From positions 647,838-711,837 of the forward strand of contig CM007314.1 of the NCBI GenBank assembly GCA_000333855.2: DNA of 64,000 bases, written 5' to 3'. This document shows positions 1 to 10,600 of this stretch, in pieces. The DNA comes from Endotrypanum monterogeii. Taxonomy: Eukaryota; Euglenozoa; Kinetoplastea; Trypanosomatida; Trypanosomatidae. The notes under the pieces were generated by a model, which saw only the letters and a program-made list of their open reading frames with translations, was not told where the DNA came from and did not search any database. Within the stretch, counting starts at the first letter, position 1. The number at the start of each line of letters is the position of its first letter. The position numbers and the translations under genes were made by a program.

Positions 1-1506
1 ATATATATATTGTTTTTCTGGGGGGGGGGGCTCGGGACGGAAAACTGTTCGCCTTTTCTGCCATGTCCAAAAGTCATTCAAAAAAACTCGAGAGATGAAA
101 TATCAAATTGACGTGCTTCAAGAAAAAAAATAATCTTGAGTTTGAAAAAGATACAAATTTCTGAAATATATTTTTTGTTTGTTTGTGAGACAAGGGTAAC
201 ATACCGGACGGGAAACGCACACCCCTTTTTTTTTCGACGAATGGAAAAAGATTTGCACGCGCAGGTGCTAGTCATGTGCTCATTTCCCCAAGTCTGCCTT
301 GTGATCTGGGCTTCTCCAGGGAAGGCTTTTGCACCAGCTTGCTGATTTCAATGAAAACTTGATGTTATGTGGCTTTCTTCCAATCTTTCTGGCATGTGTA
401 TGCTCCTCAAGTTACTTTGCCTGCATTCCTCCCTTCCCCCGGTCTCTCCGTTTTTTTTTGTTTTCTGCAAGCGTCAACTCGCTCTACTCAGGCGTGATGG
501 AATCAGTCGTGACGAGAATGTGATGATAAATGCTCAGTAGAAATAGCTCGGCGGCTAATTCGCAACTGTATTTTTTTTTCAGGCTTGGTTGGTGGGATTT
601 CTCTTATGTGTAGGAATCTTCCTGCGCAGGCCGCTAAGATTTTGCCCCTTGGCGCAATCTACTATACCGCTGCTTTCGGTAAGTAAACGCTGATCTGGCG
701 TCTTTCTTACCCGCCCCCCCCCTCATTTCTCTTCCTCCTCCTCTTTGATCGCCGAATAAGATGCACAAGGGGAGGGGGGGATCCTGTAGGGGCAAAAAAA
801 TCCCTGGAATAATACAAAGCGAAAAAAAAATATCACCAAAGCGGTTATTTGATATATAAAGCCTTTTTCTTTGTGGCGACTCTTTTATGTACCGCACAAC
901 CTCTTTGTATTGTCGGGAAAAATATATTCTCTACATTTCCACCTAACGGGACTACTGAGACAACTGTGGGTGTGCATCTTACACCACAATATGTGGTGAG
1001 CGTGCAGCTCCGCTTCTGATACGCTTGCATTCGAAATTGGAGCAGCTTACAACTATTTCCTTCTTATCTCTGTCTCCCTTTCTTTCTGTGGCCTTCCCTC
1101 CTCTTGTCGAGCACACAGACAATTTTTTTACTCGACGTGTCTCTTGGTTTCTGACTTTTTGCTAGTTCTCGTATTGTTCTCCCTCCGCCCATCCCCACAT
1201 CTCACCTCTACCATACTTTGGCCAATTGAAAAAAAAAAAAAACAGCTGTGAGCTAGCATACCTCCTGTTTTATCGCTTTGTTCCCCCTCCCCCACCACTC
1301 ACTCCCTCCATATCGTCTCCCAGCTACGCAGATCATCATTTTTTTTTTTTTGTGGACGCTGCTTGCAGAAGAAAACGACCACTTCGAGGCAGGAACATAC
1401 GTGAACAAATAAGCACTTGTGCAAAATCAAAATATACACCGCGCCCACCCACCACCACTCCGTACCGGGCTCTTATCGACTATCTCTAGAAGATTGATCT
1501 GCGTGC

Positions 1507-1531
1507 GTGTGTGTGTGTGTGTGTGTGTGTG
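1507..1531. repeat. (GT)n microsatellite
   Basis: Twelve uninterrupted GT units in the spacer before the first gene. Simple dinucleotide repeat with no visible function. Confidence 0.9.
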
Positions 1532-2220
1532 CCTGCGCTTTGGTTCAAGGTAAGTTGCGGTGTAGCCTTTATTATTTATTTCCGATCCTTATGATCTCCC
1601 TTTTTTTCTGTTTTTTTTCCCGTTCCTCGATTACCCCTCTTCCCTCCCCTCTCCTCATTGACATCAACTAATCGACTCCCTTAGCGGGTTATTCGGTTAG
1701 TTTTTTTTTTTTCTTTAGTCTCTTTGTGTACGCGTGTTTGTGCGTTTTCACATTGATTTTCCCCCTTGCGGTTTTTTTGTTGTGCTAGTCCGCTCCCCTC
1801 CCATCTTCTTCAACTCCTCTTCCTCTCCCCTCTGCCCTAAAAAAATTATTTCTTTGTTTTTTCTTTTTTTATTAGCAACTACACGCTCAAACATCAACGT
1901 CAACTCAATTACACCACTCCCCGCCTCCATTTCCTCTTTTTATCCCTCTTTTTACCCCACCTCTCGAAGACACACGCACACACACAGTCACCTGTGCTCA
2001 CAACAAAGCAGCTGTGGAAAGGATCGTCCGCCTGTGTGTGCGTGTGAAGGGCGAAGTAATTCTGAGCGAATAAAAGAAAGTACCGCTACACTAATTCGAT
2101 ACGTGGGAATATTTTTTTTTTTTTTGCCTTCATCTTTATTTCCTCCCTTCTCTTCTTTTTTCTTGTGGTTGTTGCTGTGGTGGTGGTTTTTGCTCATGTA
2201 TGGACCACTCTTGATGTAGC

Positions 2221-2277
2221 ATCCTCTCCACTGTACCTCTCCCGTTTCTCCACTGTATCGAGTCTGCCCCTCTCCAG
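2221..2277 (+). promoter_or_regulatory. Candidate spliced-leader acceptor for the transporter gene
   Basis: A C/T-rich stretch ends in CTCCAG at 2272-2277. No other AG dinucleotide occurs between here and the ATG at 2414, so this is the nearest usable acceptor and would give a 5' UTR of about 136 nt. That 5' UTR contains a second long poly-T run just before the start codon. Confidence 0.45.
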
Positions 2278-2413
2278 CTTCTTTCATTTCTCATCAATCA
2301 TCATTTTTTTAAATATTATATAAATATTTATATCATACTCTGTCTCTGAACGTCTGTCTGTGCCTGTGTTTCTGGACTATCTTCTTCCGTCTAATTTTTT
2401 TTTTTTGTGCACA

Positions 2414-4462
2414 ATGTCCTCGAACCATGACGAGCAAAACGCCCTTCGCAGCGATGCCGATGTTGTGGCTACACACCCCGTGCAGGATCCAAGCCGTGAC
2501 GTCGATGACTATGTGGCCCCCGAGGCTGCTGCTCTCTACAGCAAACTCCCATGTATGCAGTACATCCCGCTCGCTTCGGAGTCGATAAGTGGTTACGGGC
2601 CTCGCCCTATATTCTCGTTGGGTGTGTGCTATTTCTTCAACAAAGGCTTCTCGAATCAGCTGATGAACTCGGCGACGTTTGCGTTGCTGGTCTCTCGCCT
2701 CGGCATTGACGCGACGCGCTACCAGCGGCTCGGCTCGATGGGCACTCTCGGGTGGTCCCTCAACCCTTTTACAGCGATGATGTGTGACACCTTTGCCCTC
2801 TTGGGCTACACAAAGCGGTGGTACATGACAGCCTCCTGCATTGCCGCCGGCGTATTTACGCTTCTCGCCGGTCTACTGCCCGCAAAGCCATCGTCAGCGA
2901 ATACTGCTGCAGCATTTATTTTCCTCGCATCATTTGGTCGCGCCAACGTGGACATCCTGTCGGAGGGCTACTACACCCGCAAGATGCGCCAGCGTCCCAA
3001 GCCAGGCCCGGCCCTGGTAAGCTACATCTGGTGTTCCTCCATGGCCGGCACCATCATCTCCTCTGCCATCAACGGCCCCGTCTCCGATCAGGGAAAACCA
3101 CAGATCAACTTCATTGTCGCCGGAGCGGTGCAGATCGGAATCACGCTCATCTTCCTCTTCAATTGGTACCAGGAGCAGCGCAACGTCACGGAGCGCAAGG
3201 AGGACGCATACATCGCCTTCAATGAAAAGCGGTTGCTTGAGCGCCAGCTCGCAGGGGATGATGATGTAGCCAAGGGAGGGGAGTCGGCAATGTCTGGGGT
3301 AGAGTCCCCCGAACACCCCCATTCGAAGACCAAGCCGCACTCCACGAAAGGGGACTGTTCCCGCTCTTTATACTGTCTGCACGACAACGAGGAGGATACC
3401 GTGACAGAAGAAGATGACCTCACCCGTGCCTGCAATTGCTGTCTCACCTCCGAGCACCAGCGTCGCTCTGCAGAGGGGTTTATTTTTCAGAACCCCCCGC
3501 AACGATGGTGCAACGGCTTTTTGGAGTACAACGCCGAGACGCTTCGCAACAACTGGCGCATCTTCGTGTACAGCTGCATCATGACTTGTGCTGTGATAAG
3601 CATGACAGTGGGCACCATATTTGCCGACGCGATGGGACTGCTGCTCATTCTCGTTATCGTCTCCACAATCTGCTGCGCGGCATCTTTCTGGGCACTTCCA
3701 CTAGTGATCGCAAAGGCGAATGTATTCGGCTATCTTGCAGTTGCTTCGGATGTGACTGTGTGGGGGCCCATGTACTCCTTTTTTGTGGCCACACCCGAAT
3801 GTTATCCAGAAGGCCCACATTTCTCCTTTACTTTCTACAGCACCATTGGCCCAATAGTTGGAAACATCGCCGGCATTCTCGGTGTGAACGCCTTCAACTA
3901 CTTATTCCGAACGCAACGGTACCGTTGTGTGTTTGTGCTCACCACCTTCGTCAACATATTCGGCAACATGTTCGACATTATTATTGTGAAGCGCTGGAAT
4001 CGAATGATCGGTATTCCTGACCAAGCAATGTACCTTTTTGGGAATGCAGTTGTCTACGACGTATGTTACATGATTGCGTGGATGCCAATGATTGTGCTCA
4101 TCTCGCGTCTGTGCCCCCGCGGCTCGGAAAGTATGGTGTTCGCTATCATGTTCGGTTTCCGCGCGATTGGTCAGACAACCGCCGCACAAATAGGAACGGT
4201 GATTATTGAGTTCGGCTGGAGTGTGCCGATGTGCGACTTCACAAACCTGCCGATGATTCTCCTCGTGTGCCGCATCTTGTCTCCACTTTTAGTGATTCCG
4301 TTGGTGTTTCTCGTTCCAAATGCCCGCATCTGCGACGATCTCAGTATTGAAGGTCAGATCATTCGTGCACAGATGGAAAAGAAACGTTACTCATCTTCAG
4401 AGGAAAGCACGTCCAAGAGTCGTGGTGCAGAAGAAGAATGTAAACACGGAAAAGGCGCCTAG
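2414..4462 (+). CDS. Folate/biopterin transporter (BT1/FBT family)
   Basis: A 682-residue polytopic membrane protein of the folate-biopterin transporter family (major facilitator superfamily) that imports folates or pterins across the plasma membrane; trypanosomatids are pteridine auxotrophs. The N-terminal half carries the family stretch FSLGVCYFFNKGFSNQLMN followed by several hydrophobic helices. A hydrophilic, acidic loop of about 130 residues (roughly 250-380) containing CNCC separates it from the second set of helices, giving the usual two-bundle layout with about 12 membrane segments. The C-terminus is charged and Ser-rich. The frame is open back to a GTG at 2360, but those 18 codons are largely the poly-T tract and the first ATG is 2414 (MSSNHDEQ), so I start there. 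Trypanosomatids have many FBT paralogues, so folate versus biopterin versus S-adenosylmethionine specificity cannot be decided. Confidence 0.92.
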   Translation: MSSNHDEQNALRSDADVVATHPVQDPSRDVDDYVAPEAAALYSKLPCMQYIPLASESISGYGPRPIFSLGVCYFFNKGFSNQLMNSATFALLVSRLGIDATRYQRLGSMGTLGWSLNPFTAMMCDTFALLGYTKRWYMTASCIAAGVFTLLAGLLPAKPSSANTAAAFIFLASFGRANVDILSEGYYTRKMRQRPKPGPALVSYIWCSSMAGTIISSAINGPVSDQGKPQINFIVAGAVQIGITLIFLFNWYQEQRNVTERKEDAYIAFNEKRLLERQLAGDDDVAKGGESAMSGVESPEHPHSKTKPHSTKGDCSRSLYCLHDNEEDTVTEEDDLTRACNCCLTSEHQRRSAEGFIFQNPPQRWCNGFLEYNAETLRNNWRIFVYSCIMTCAVISMTVGTIFADAMGLLLILVIVSTICCAASFWALPLVIAKANVFGYLAVASDVTVWGPMYSFFVATPECYPEGPHFSFTFYSTIGPIVGNIAGILGVNAFNYLFRTQRYRCVFVLTTFVNIFGNMFDIIIVKRWNRMIGIPDQAMYLFGNAVVYDVCYMIAWMPMIVLISRLCPRGSESMVFAIMFGFRAIGQTTAAQIGTVIIEFGWSVPMCDFTNLPMILLVCRILSPLLVIPLVFLVPNARICDDLSIEGQIIRAQMEKKRYSSSEESTSKSRGAEEECKHGKGA

Positions 4463-4899
4463 GCTTGACACGGCGCAAACGAACGTTCTAGTGGTACCTG
4501 ACACCCTCACGCGGTAAGCTTGGCTGACGATCTGTCCGTGTGGTTCACACTTTTTTGTACCCCCTCTTCCTCCCCTTCTCCCACTTGCTCCTGTCTGGAG
4601 TAGGGGATGGAGATGCAGTGGGAGGCCCTTTGATCGACTGACAGAAACCGCAACTGATTTGAGCGGTAATCAGGAAGCCAGGCTACCCTCGATCGTGGTA
4701 CCTTACAAGATCCAAACGGCATACTTCCGATTTTTCCTTGGGCTTTTTTTTTTGTGATTTTTTTTTTATTATAGTTTTTTCACACCACGTACCCGCCTAC
4801 TCCCCCCCCACGGAGCCCATAAGTGCTCATCTTTAAGGCGAGGAGCAGAAAATGCGCTCGTGTGTACACCCTTGGTATATCGCGCGCTCTCCTTCGTCG

Positions 4900-4939
<40 letters not shown>
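4900..4939. repeat. (TA)n microsatellite
   Basis: About 40 nt of near-perfect TA repeat with one C interruption, in the spacer after the transporter gene. Confidence 0.9.
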
Positions 4940-5469
4940 GTATGTAGGTATCTGTGTGTCTGTCTTTTTCTTCTGTATATGCAGTCATACGCCAAGTCCC
5001 GCACACGGCGCCGCATCTTTCACGTCTATTATCGATGCATTTTTTTACAAAGATCCTCCTCTTGAGGCCCTAATGCACCGCAAAGTATGCTCTCCACCGT
5101 TGCACACAGGCACGCGTACGCATGAGAATGCTTGTGCTCTCATTTCCTGGAAACAGTGGGAGAGGGGACGGTCCTAGTAAATCTGGGCGTAGGCTATATA
5201 TTTTTTTTTATTTTTCAGGGGGAGCCTATGCCCAAGCAGATTTATATGCATATTTTTTTTAACACACCTATATACATATATATATAAAGGTTATATCGGA
5301 AAAATGACTTTTATGTAGGTCAACCGTGGGTTTCGAAAAAAGGAAAAGAAAAACTTGACGTTCACTGCGCTTGTGTGCTCATGTCGCTACACATACACAT
5401 CTCCATCCAGCCCAGTCTTTGCTCATTTGATTGTATCCTCGTGAATATTTTTTTCTTGTGAAATCTCAA

Positions 5470-5495
5470 ATATATATATATATATATATATATAT
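5470..5495. repeat. (TA)n microsatellite
   Basis: Twenty-six nt of uninterrupted TA repeat, about 285 nt before the next start codon. Confidence 0.9.
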
Positions 5496-5779
5496 TTGTA
5501 TACGCATATAGATGCATATATGTCTCCAAGCTTGGAAAGAGCCTCTCCCCTCTATCTTCATCCCTTTCGACTGGCATTTCCGATCGCTTCATCTCACGTC
5601 GCAGTCGTTACAATGAGCCAAGAGTGCGCAATAGTTCGCATCGTATCTTGGTAGCGACAGCGCGCGGGTGGTGAAGCCTTGCATGTGTGAACCAGTGCCC
5701 CTGCATTTGTTTTTCGATGTGTGTCCCTTTGAAGGACTAATCACAGGAGAAATCATATAAAAATAAATTCACCGAGCAT

Positions 5780-7867
5780 ATGCGCGCCACACACACTCTC
5801 TGGTGCTTTCGTCGATGCCAGTGGGTCCGTGCTCGCCGTGGGCACGGCGGCATTGTACAAGCGCAGCGAGAGCTGGAGAGATTAGCATTATTGGAAAATC
5901 TCATGATGCAGCCCGCAGAGCTACGAGCGCAACAATCTCGTAGCACGACTGCAGCCTCTACAGCCGCGTACTTGCGCGAACTTCCCCAGCGAGTGGAGCG
6001 CATGCGAAGCGTCTCGGCGACGGAGGAGGACAGCGATCAAAAATATACGGAGCATAGCGGCGCTGGCGCCTCCGCTTCAAGTGCTTTACACCATGTGCGT
6101 GGAGGGGGCGAAGACCTCCTAGGTGATGCCGTCACGCAAGAAGTGACGACGCTTTCGCAGTTCATTTCTGCGTGCAAGAAATATCGTATTCAGTACAGCT
6201 CCTCCACTGATGCATCTTCGCGGAGGGAGGGCCGTGAAGTGTTCCGTCGTTTCTGGAGCCGCTACGCGAGCAGTGCAATCGCCTGTTGTCAGGAGAGGGT
6301 GCGTGATCTTGGTATAGTGTCAGACATCGGGCTAGCCGATACTGGTTTGCACCTCGACAGTCGCGACATGCGGAACATGCTGAGTGTGCTACAGACCGGT
6401 GGCGCCGTCGCCTCAAGTCTAGATGTCACACGCATTCTTGGCTACCTCGCACGCGAGTTGCAGTATTGGGAATGCCGAAAATGCGCCAATAATGATGGCG
6501 ATGCATCACCCGCGCCTGGTGTGCTCATTGCGTTCCGCGTCGCCCTCACAGACGTTGCACTTGAGCGGCTGGCATCCATCTTTGTTGAGAAATGCTCTTG
6601 GTCAGGGAACACCATCCCTGATTACGTGAACGTAAAAACAAATGTGCCGGAGGTGAGCGACTCTGCCCCTCGACGTGAAATGATCTCGGGCACTGATGCA
6701 GTGTGGGGATTAGAGGTGCTGTCCGTCCTTCACGCTCGTGACGCCACGAATGGAGTCCTGGAAGATCTTTGGAGTGCCAAACAACTCGGTCTACTTCGGC
6801 AGCGACGCGAGCCTCCACATCTTCGAACTACGTCTTCCTTTGTTGACGAGTCCAGTGCGACAAAGCCAATAAAACCGTCTGCGAACGAAGTTCAGTACTT
6901 ACTCGTCTCAGAACTGTTTCGTGTCGTCGCGGTGCGCCGACGTGACCTCCGCATGACCGACGTCGTTCACGCTTACGCTCTGCTGCGTGTTCATCTGCGC
7001 CTCCTATGGCCTCCGTATGGGCAACAAAATCTGCCTCACCACAATCACGGCGACGCGGCTGTTGTGGGTAAGTATTCACAGATGGTGAATGCCCCTGTCC
7101 CTCAGCCTCGCCGACGACTTTATTTGTGGTACGAAAAAGATACGCTTTTCCGCGTTGCCTGGGGCCTCGCCGTTGCCCTGGCCAGAAAAGATCGCGTCTT
7201 TATTAGCGGCTTTCACTTTGTCAAGATTGTCACCACACTAGCTAAGCTTCCCGCATTTGTGCTGTCACCAGAGCCCCACGTGAAAAAAGAACTTCATAGT
7301 TTTCGAGTACCGCACCGAGACCATTTGGGTCACGGCAGGGACGCCGGCGAGACAGACGGAGAGGAAGCGCGCATGGTGAGCGCTACCATCGCTGCCGAGG
7401 TGGCGCGGCAGGAAATGACAGCGGAGGCTAGCTCAAAGCCGATGACAGTGGTAGCCCTCCACCCACGCGACTTCTGGCGCTTTATCGTTGCAAAGGCGTG
7501 TGTATTTGTTCCCAGCTTGCCGGCTGAACAGCGACGGGTCGTTTGTCGCAGCCTGCACCTCGCCGTCACTGAGAAGAGGGCTCACCTGCTTTCCCTTGAT
7601 CCCGGTGCCACCTTTACGGCGACACAAGTGCCGCGGTCAGCACGACACGTGCGCGGCGAAGGCGCCGGAAAAAATTGGGGCTCAAAATCCACTTGCTCCG
7701 ATGACGGCGGTGCCTCCCCCGTGACGGACATTCTTCGCCCGTTGGTGGAAGAAATGGAAGGCTACCCCGAGCCTTACGAGGCGTGTATCAAAGGCAATCG
7801 CTCAGACTCTCGACGGCCTCGCCCCATGCCGAGGAAGCGACCAAAGCACCAACACGGGCAGAAATAG
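5780..7867 (+). CDS. Conserved-type hypothetical protein, probably mitochondrial
   Basis: A 695-residue soluble protein I do not recognise. The first 30 residues (MRATHTLWCFRRCQWVRARR) are rich in Arg, aromatic and aliphatic residues with no acidic residue, which fits a mitochondrial targeting sequence. The body is predominantly helical, with repeated helix-pair-like stretches, for example LSQFISACKKYRI near residue 122 and VARILGYLARELQ-like segments near 215. Low-complexity acidic or Ser-rich linkers separate them, and the tail is basic and Pro/Arg-rich. The overall pattern (presequence, helical repeats of about 35-40 residues, basic tail) resembles kinetoplastid mitochondrial RNA-processing or ribosome-associated proteins, but no diagnostic motif (PPR, RAP) can be asserted. 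The ATG at 5780 is the first in frame. Coding bias differs clearly from the flanking spacers, so the gene itself is secure. Confidence 0.8.
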   Translation: MRATHTLWCFRRCQWVRARRGHGGIVQAQRELERLALLENLMMQPAELRAQQSRSTTAASTAAYLRELPQRVERMRSVSATEEDSDQKYTEHSGAGASASSALHHVRGGGEDLLGDAVTQEVTTLSQFISACKKYRIQYSSSTDASSRREGREVFRRFWSRYASSAIACCQERVRDLGIVSDIGLADTGLHLDSRDMRNMLSVLQTGGAVASSLDVTRILGYLARELQYWECRKCANNDGDASPAPGVLIAFRVALTDVALERLASIFVEKCSWSGNTIPDYVNVKTNVPEVSDSAPRREMISGTDAVWGLEVLSVLHARDATNGVLEDLWSAKQLGLLRQRREPPHLRTTSSFVDESSATKPIKPSANEVQYLLVSELFRVVAVRRRDLRMTDVVHAYALLRVHLRLLWPPYGQQNLPHHNHGDAAVVGKYSQMVNAPVPQPRRRLYLWYEKDTLFRVAWGLAVALARKDRVFISGFHFVKIVTTLAKLPAFVLSPEPHVKKELHSFRVPHRDHLGHGRDAGETDGEEARMVSATIAAEVARQEMTAEASSKPMTVVALHPRDFWRFIVAKACVFVPSLPAEQRRVVCRSLHLAVTEKRAHLLSLDPGATFTATQVPRSARHVRGEGAGKNWGSKSTCSDDGGASPVTDILRPLVEEMEGYPEPYEACIKGNRSDSRRPRPMPRKRPKHQHGQK

Positions 7868-7981
7868 GAGGGAGCGGCGAGAAGGAGGAGGCTCATATAA
7901 TTTTTTCTTCCTGTGAGCATGCAGAGACTTTAGCGCGTGGATGCTTCGTAGATATACCGCCTCTCAAAAAAAAAAAAACTC

Positions 7982-8281
7982 ATGGGTATCACCAACGAAT
8001 CTGTGTCTTCCATCTGCAGCGAATCACTGCTAGCTTCACCTGATAGTGCTCCCTCCGGTAACCCATCGGTACCCAAACAGCCGCAGCATGAAACAGGTGA
8101 GTGCATCTATCCTTCCCGCTGTTTTTATGCACACACTAATTTTTTTTTTTTTTTAATGCACGAATTGGACCAAAGGACACCTACAAAATACATTCGAAAA
8201 AAAAAAGTGATAAACATGATAAGGGGAAAGAAATGTTTGACTTGCGTTTTTAGGAGAGACGTACGTCTGCAATCCTCGTGA
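7982..8281 (+). CDS. Small ORF of doubtful coding status
   Basis: An ATG-initiated frame of 99 codons. The first 45 residues (starting MGITNESVSSICSESLL) have balanced, coding-like composition. The rest runs through a poly-T tract (encoding FFFF) and an A-rich block and looks like UTR. It lies directly after a 12-nt A run, 114 nt past the stop of the preceding gene, within reach of an AG near 7923. It could be a short gene with a degraded tail, or chance. No homology recognised. Confidence 0.18.
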   Translation: MGITNESVSSICSESLLASPDSAPSGNPSVPKQPQHETGECIYPSRCFYAHTNFFFFLMHELDQRTPTKYIRKKKVINMIRGKKCLTCVFRRDVRLQSS

Positions 8282-8891
8282 AGCAAAAAAAAAACATGAA
8301 ACATACGAATACCGTGGCATGCTTCGTTTCTCTCTCCAAGTGACAACCTATCGCGCTCTCTAGAGAGATTCTTTATGTGTCCTCTCAACTGATGCATCTG
8401 CAACTTCTCTTTCTCGTTCATCTACATATGACCACCTCCTTTTTTTTTTTTGCTAGTGTGTGTGTGTTCACATCATAAGAAACGAAAATTCGATAAATTA
8501 CGTATCATACAACACTAGAGAAATATATTCAATGGTCACTCACTAGAATAGTAATGCAATTCATTCATCATATGAAATAAGACAATTTATTCTGATTCGC
8601 AGCTCCCTCTCTGCCGATTCTTTTTCTATTCCCTCGTCATCAACTGAGACCACAGGGTAGTTGAGATTTGTTTAGCAAGCGCCAGGTGTGTAGCATCATC
8701 GCAATTCTTATCCCTTCGTTTTGCCTTTCGCCTCCCGCACCCCATTTAGTCCTTTTTTCTTTTGTGTTCGCTCTGCGTCCCTGGATAGCCTTTATTATTA
8801 TTATTATTATCCCCCATCCCCAACATTTTTTTTTAGGTTTAGCGTACACACAGCAGCACCACTATTCCATCGACTCTTACCCACTAGTCTC

Positions 8892-8942
8892 CACCCCATC
8901 TTTCCCTCCCCTGTGTTGATTACACCTTTTTTTTTGCTCCAG
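8892..8942 (+). promoter_or_regulatory. Spliced-leader acceptor for the small membrane protein gene
   Basis: A long C/T-rich tract including TTTTTTTTTGCTCCAG ends at AG 8941-8942. Using it gives a 39-nt 5' UTR to the ATG at 8982 and rules out the in-frame upstream extension. Confidence 0.7.
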
Positions 8943-8981
8943 TTTCATTTGCATTGCTTCCCCCTATTTTGGTCAAAGAAA

Positions 8982-9368
8982 ATGCTGCGTCGATTCAACG
9001 CATCGATGCAGCGCCGCACGGGCGGGGCCACGTCTTCTGCATCCATTGTGTCCCCAACCGCCACGGCTCTGCCCATTCGACATTTTCATAGCGTGTACGG
9101 CATCATAGGTTCTTGCCTCATGTGCGGTGCCTGCATGTTGTGCTTCAGCTCCTGGGCGAACAACTACTGCAACGTCAAGAAGTATGGGCGCTGGCGCTTC
9201 CGCAACTCGATCGACGATGTCATTGTAGTCTCTGACTTTCGCGGTGCCCGCTACATTGGGGCCTTATTCGGTTTTCTTTTTTGGTGGTTCGTTGTCGGCC
9301 CACAAAAATATCGCTGGAGCAGCAACCTTGGCGACATCCCTGGCAACACACGGATCGGACCTTTTTGA
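8982..9368 (+). CDS. Small two-helix, probably mitochondrial membrane protein
   Basis: A 128-residue protein starting MLRRFNASMQRRTGGATSS, a basic, hydroxylated N-terminus typical of a mitochondrial presequence. Two hydrophobic segments follow: about residues 42-62 (YGIIGSCLMCGACMLCFSSW) and 92-106 (YIGALFGFLFWWFVVG). The loop between them is hydrophilic and aromatic/basic (KKYGRWRFRNS). Size, architecture and the aromatic C-terminal tail fit a small inner-membrane subunit of a respiratory complex or ATP synthase, many of which are kinetoplastid-specific; this is inference. The frame is open upstream for 87 codons, but those are Phe/Tyr/Pro-rich UTR sequence lying upstream of the acceptor at 8942. 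Confidence 0.8.
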   Translation: MLRRFNASMQRRTGGATSSASIVSPTATALPIRHFHSVYGIIGSCLMCGACMLCFSSWANNYCNVKKYGRWRFRNSIDDVIVVSDFRGARYIGALFGFLFWWFVVGPQKYRWSSNLGDIPGNTRIGPF

Positions 9369-10600
9369 GTGATCACGCATCGAGCAAGAATATATATATA
9401 TATATGTGTGTGTGCTTCCATATGCATCGCGGACAAGATCCTTCCTCTTTTAACCCCCCCCCCCCAAAAAAAAAAAGGAGAGCCTCTCTGTAAGAAGAGG
9501 GAAGCGGAGGGAAAAGACAGAAACAGCCACAGCACGAATATTTTTGGAGTCTCAAATGGGGTCTGTAGTGGCATTATTGCTGGGAATCCCGACGCTGAAA
9601 CACTGAAGTAGTGTTAGTGCATGACGTCTTTTTTCTTGAGGGGCAATGTGCATGTACCTGTCTTTATGGTGTTGTGAGAGATTTCTTTCTTCGTTGTTGC
9701 TTTGCTCCAAGTGTGTCGTCGAGTACTAGCTTTTGGCCCACCATATTCCCCCCCCCCTGTGAATTCACCTCATTACGGAATAAACCCCTTCGCCAGGGAG
9801 CACCTGTTTTCTTAGAAAAGGGAAAGAAATAGGAGCGGCACCGGCGTTTGTATTTTTCTTTTGCTGCTTTGAGTCTCCATTACATGTGAGTGCATAGGAA
9901 ATATGTTTTATTTTTTTTTCTTCCAGTATTCATCTTGCTGCAAAAATCACCCTCTCCCTCCACGCCAAGGACACCACCGCCCCCCCCCCCGACCCTTTTT
10001 TATTTAGAGGGATGAGAAAGAAAGCTAATTCGATGGTGGTGAGGGATGCGTGTTCTGAAGATAAGTAGAGGGAGGTTGCGGGAAAAGACTCTCATGAAAT
10101 CACTTCTATGCGGAGGCCTCCTGGTGACAGACTAGCTGTGTACCCTGCTCTCCCGCTCACGGGGTCATCTCAAATTCTTTCGACGCCGTCGACTCCTATC
10201 CGCAGACGCACCGCCGGGCGATGGGCATCTTAGGCATTCGGTCTCCACGAGCACACAGGATTCCCCTTCCATTTGTATTCCTCTTTCTCACCCCCTTCAC
10301 CTTCCTTCGCCCATCCCCTCCCCTCCACGAACACCCACGATCGGATGCGTGAACTGCCCTCGTCACACACACTAATTTATTCCTTTGAAATTACACACAA
10401 AATTTGGCACATATAATACTGTGATGACCGCTTTGCATCAACACACTATTTCTCATGCAATTATACACCACAAGTGAAACAAAGCATCGCAGCTGCGCTA
10501 CCTCTCTTGCCCCCACCCACTCAGGCCCATCTCTCACAGACACACATTCCTTCACATCTTTTCCTCCTCTTCCCCCTTATTCAGATTTAGTACCGAAGCC
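9369..10600. other. Intergenic region
   Basis: About 1.2 kb with a short TA/GT tract (9390-9412), adjoining poly-C and poly-A runs near 9460-9477, poly-C near 9749 and 9981, and a C/T-rich stretch that leads into the EMC4 acceptor. No credible gene. Confidence 0.6.
10557..10584 (+). promoter_or_regulatory. Spliced-leader acceptor for EMC4
   Basis: TCTTTTCCTCCTCTTCCCCC then TTATTCAG, ending at AG 10583-10584. The 5' UTR would be 16 nt before the ATG at 10601. Confidence 0.72.

Larger units (their letters stand above)
1..2413. other. Gene-free region upstream of the first gene
   Basis: No convincing coding region on either strand. It holds runs of G (21-30), C, A and T, a (GT)n tract at 1507-1531, and long pyrimidine-rich stretches from about 1040 onward. 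It is probably the 3' UTR of a gene outside the window plus the spacer and 5' UTR of the transporter at 2414. An open frame at 1734-2219 is made of low-complexity T/C-rich sequence and is not a credible gene. Confidence 0.6.
4463..5779. other. Intergenic region with TA repeats
   Basis: About 1.3 kb without a credible gene. It contains (TA)n tracts at 4900-4939 and 5470-5495 and poly-T runs near 4745-4770. Possible acceptor AGs for the next gene lie at 5733-5734 and 5745-5746, after TTTGTTTTTCGATGTGTGTC. Confidence 0.6.
7868..8981. other. Intergenic region
   Basis: About 1.1 kb with poly-A (7966-7978), poly-T (8139-8155, 8440-8451) and an (ATT)n run near 8792-8809. It holds one ATG-initiated 99-codon frame, listed separately, and otherwise no credible coding sequence. 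Confidence 0.55.

Noticed and set aside
1734..2219. 161-codon + strand frame
   Set aside because: Low-complexity Phe/Leu/Pro/Ser translation of T/C-rich spacer; not gene-like.
2360..2413. 18-codon N-terminal extension of the transporter
   Set aside because: It begins at GTG, not ATG, and mostly translates the poly-T tract; the first in-frame ATG is 2414.
8721..8981. 87-codon N-terminal extension of the small membrane protein
   Set aside because: Phe/Tyr/Pro-rich translation of pyrimidine-rich UTR, located upstream of the acceptor AG at 8941-8942.
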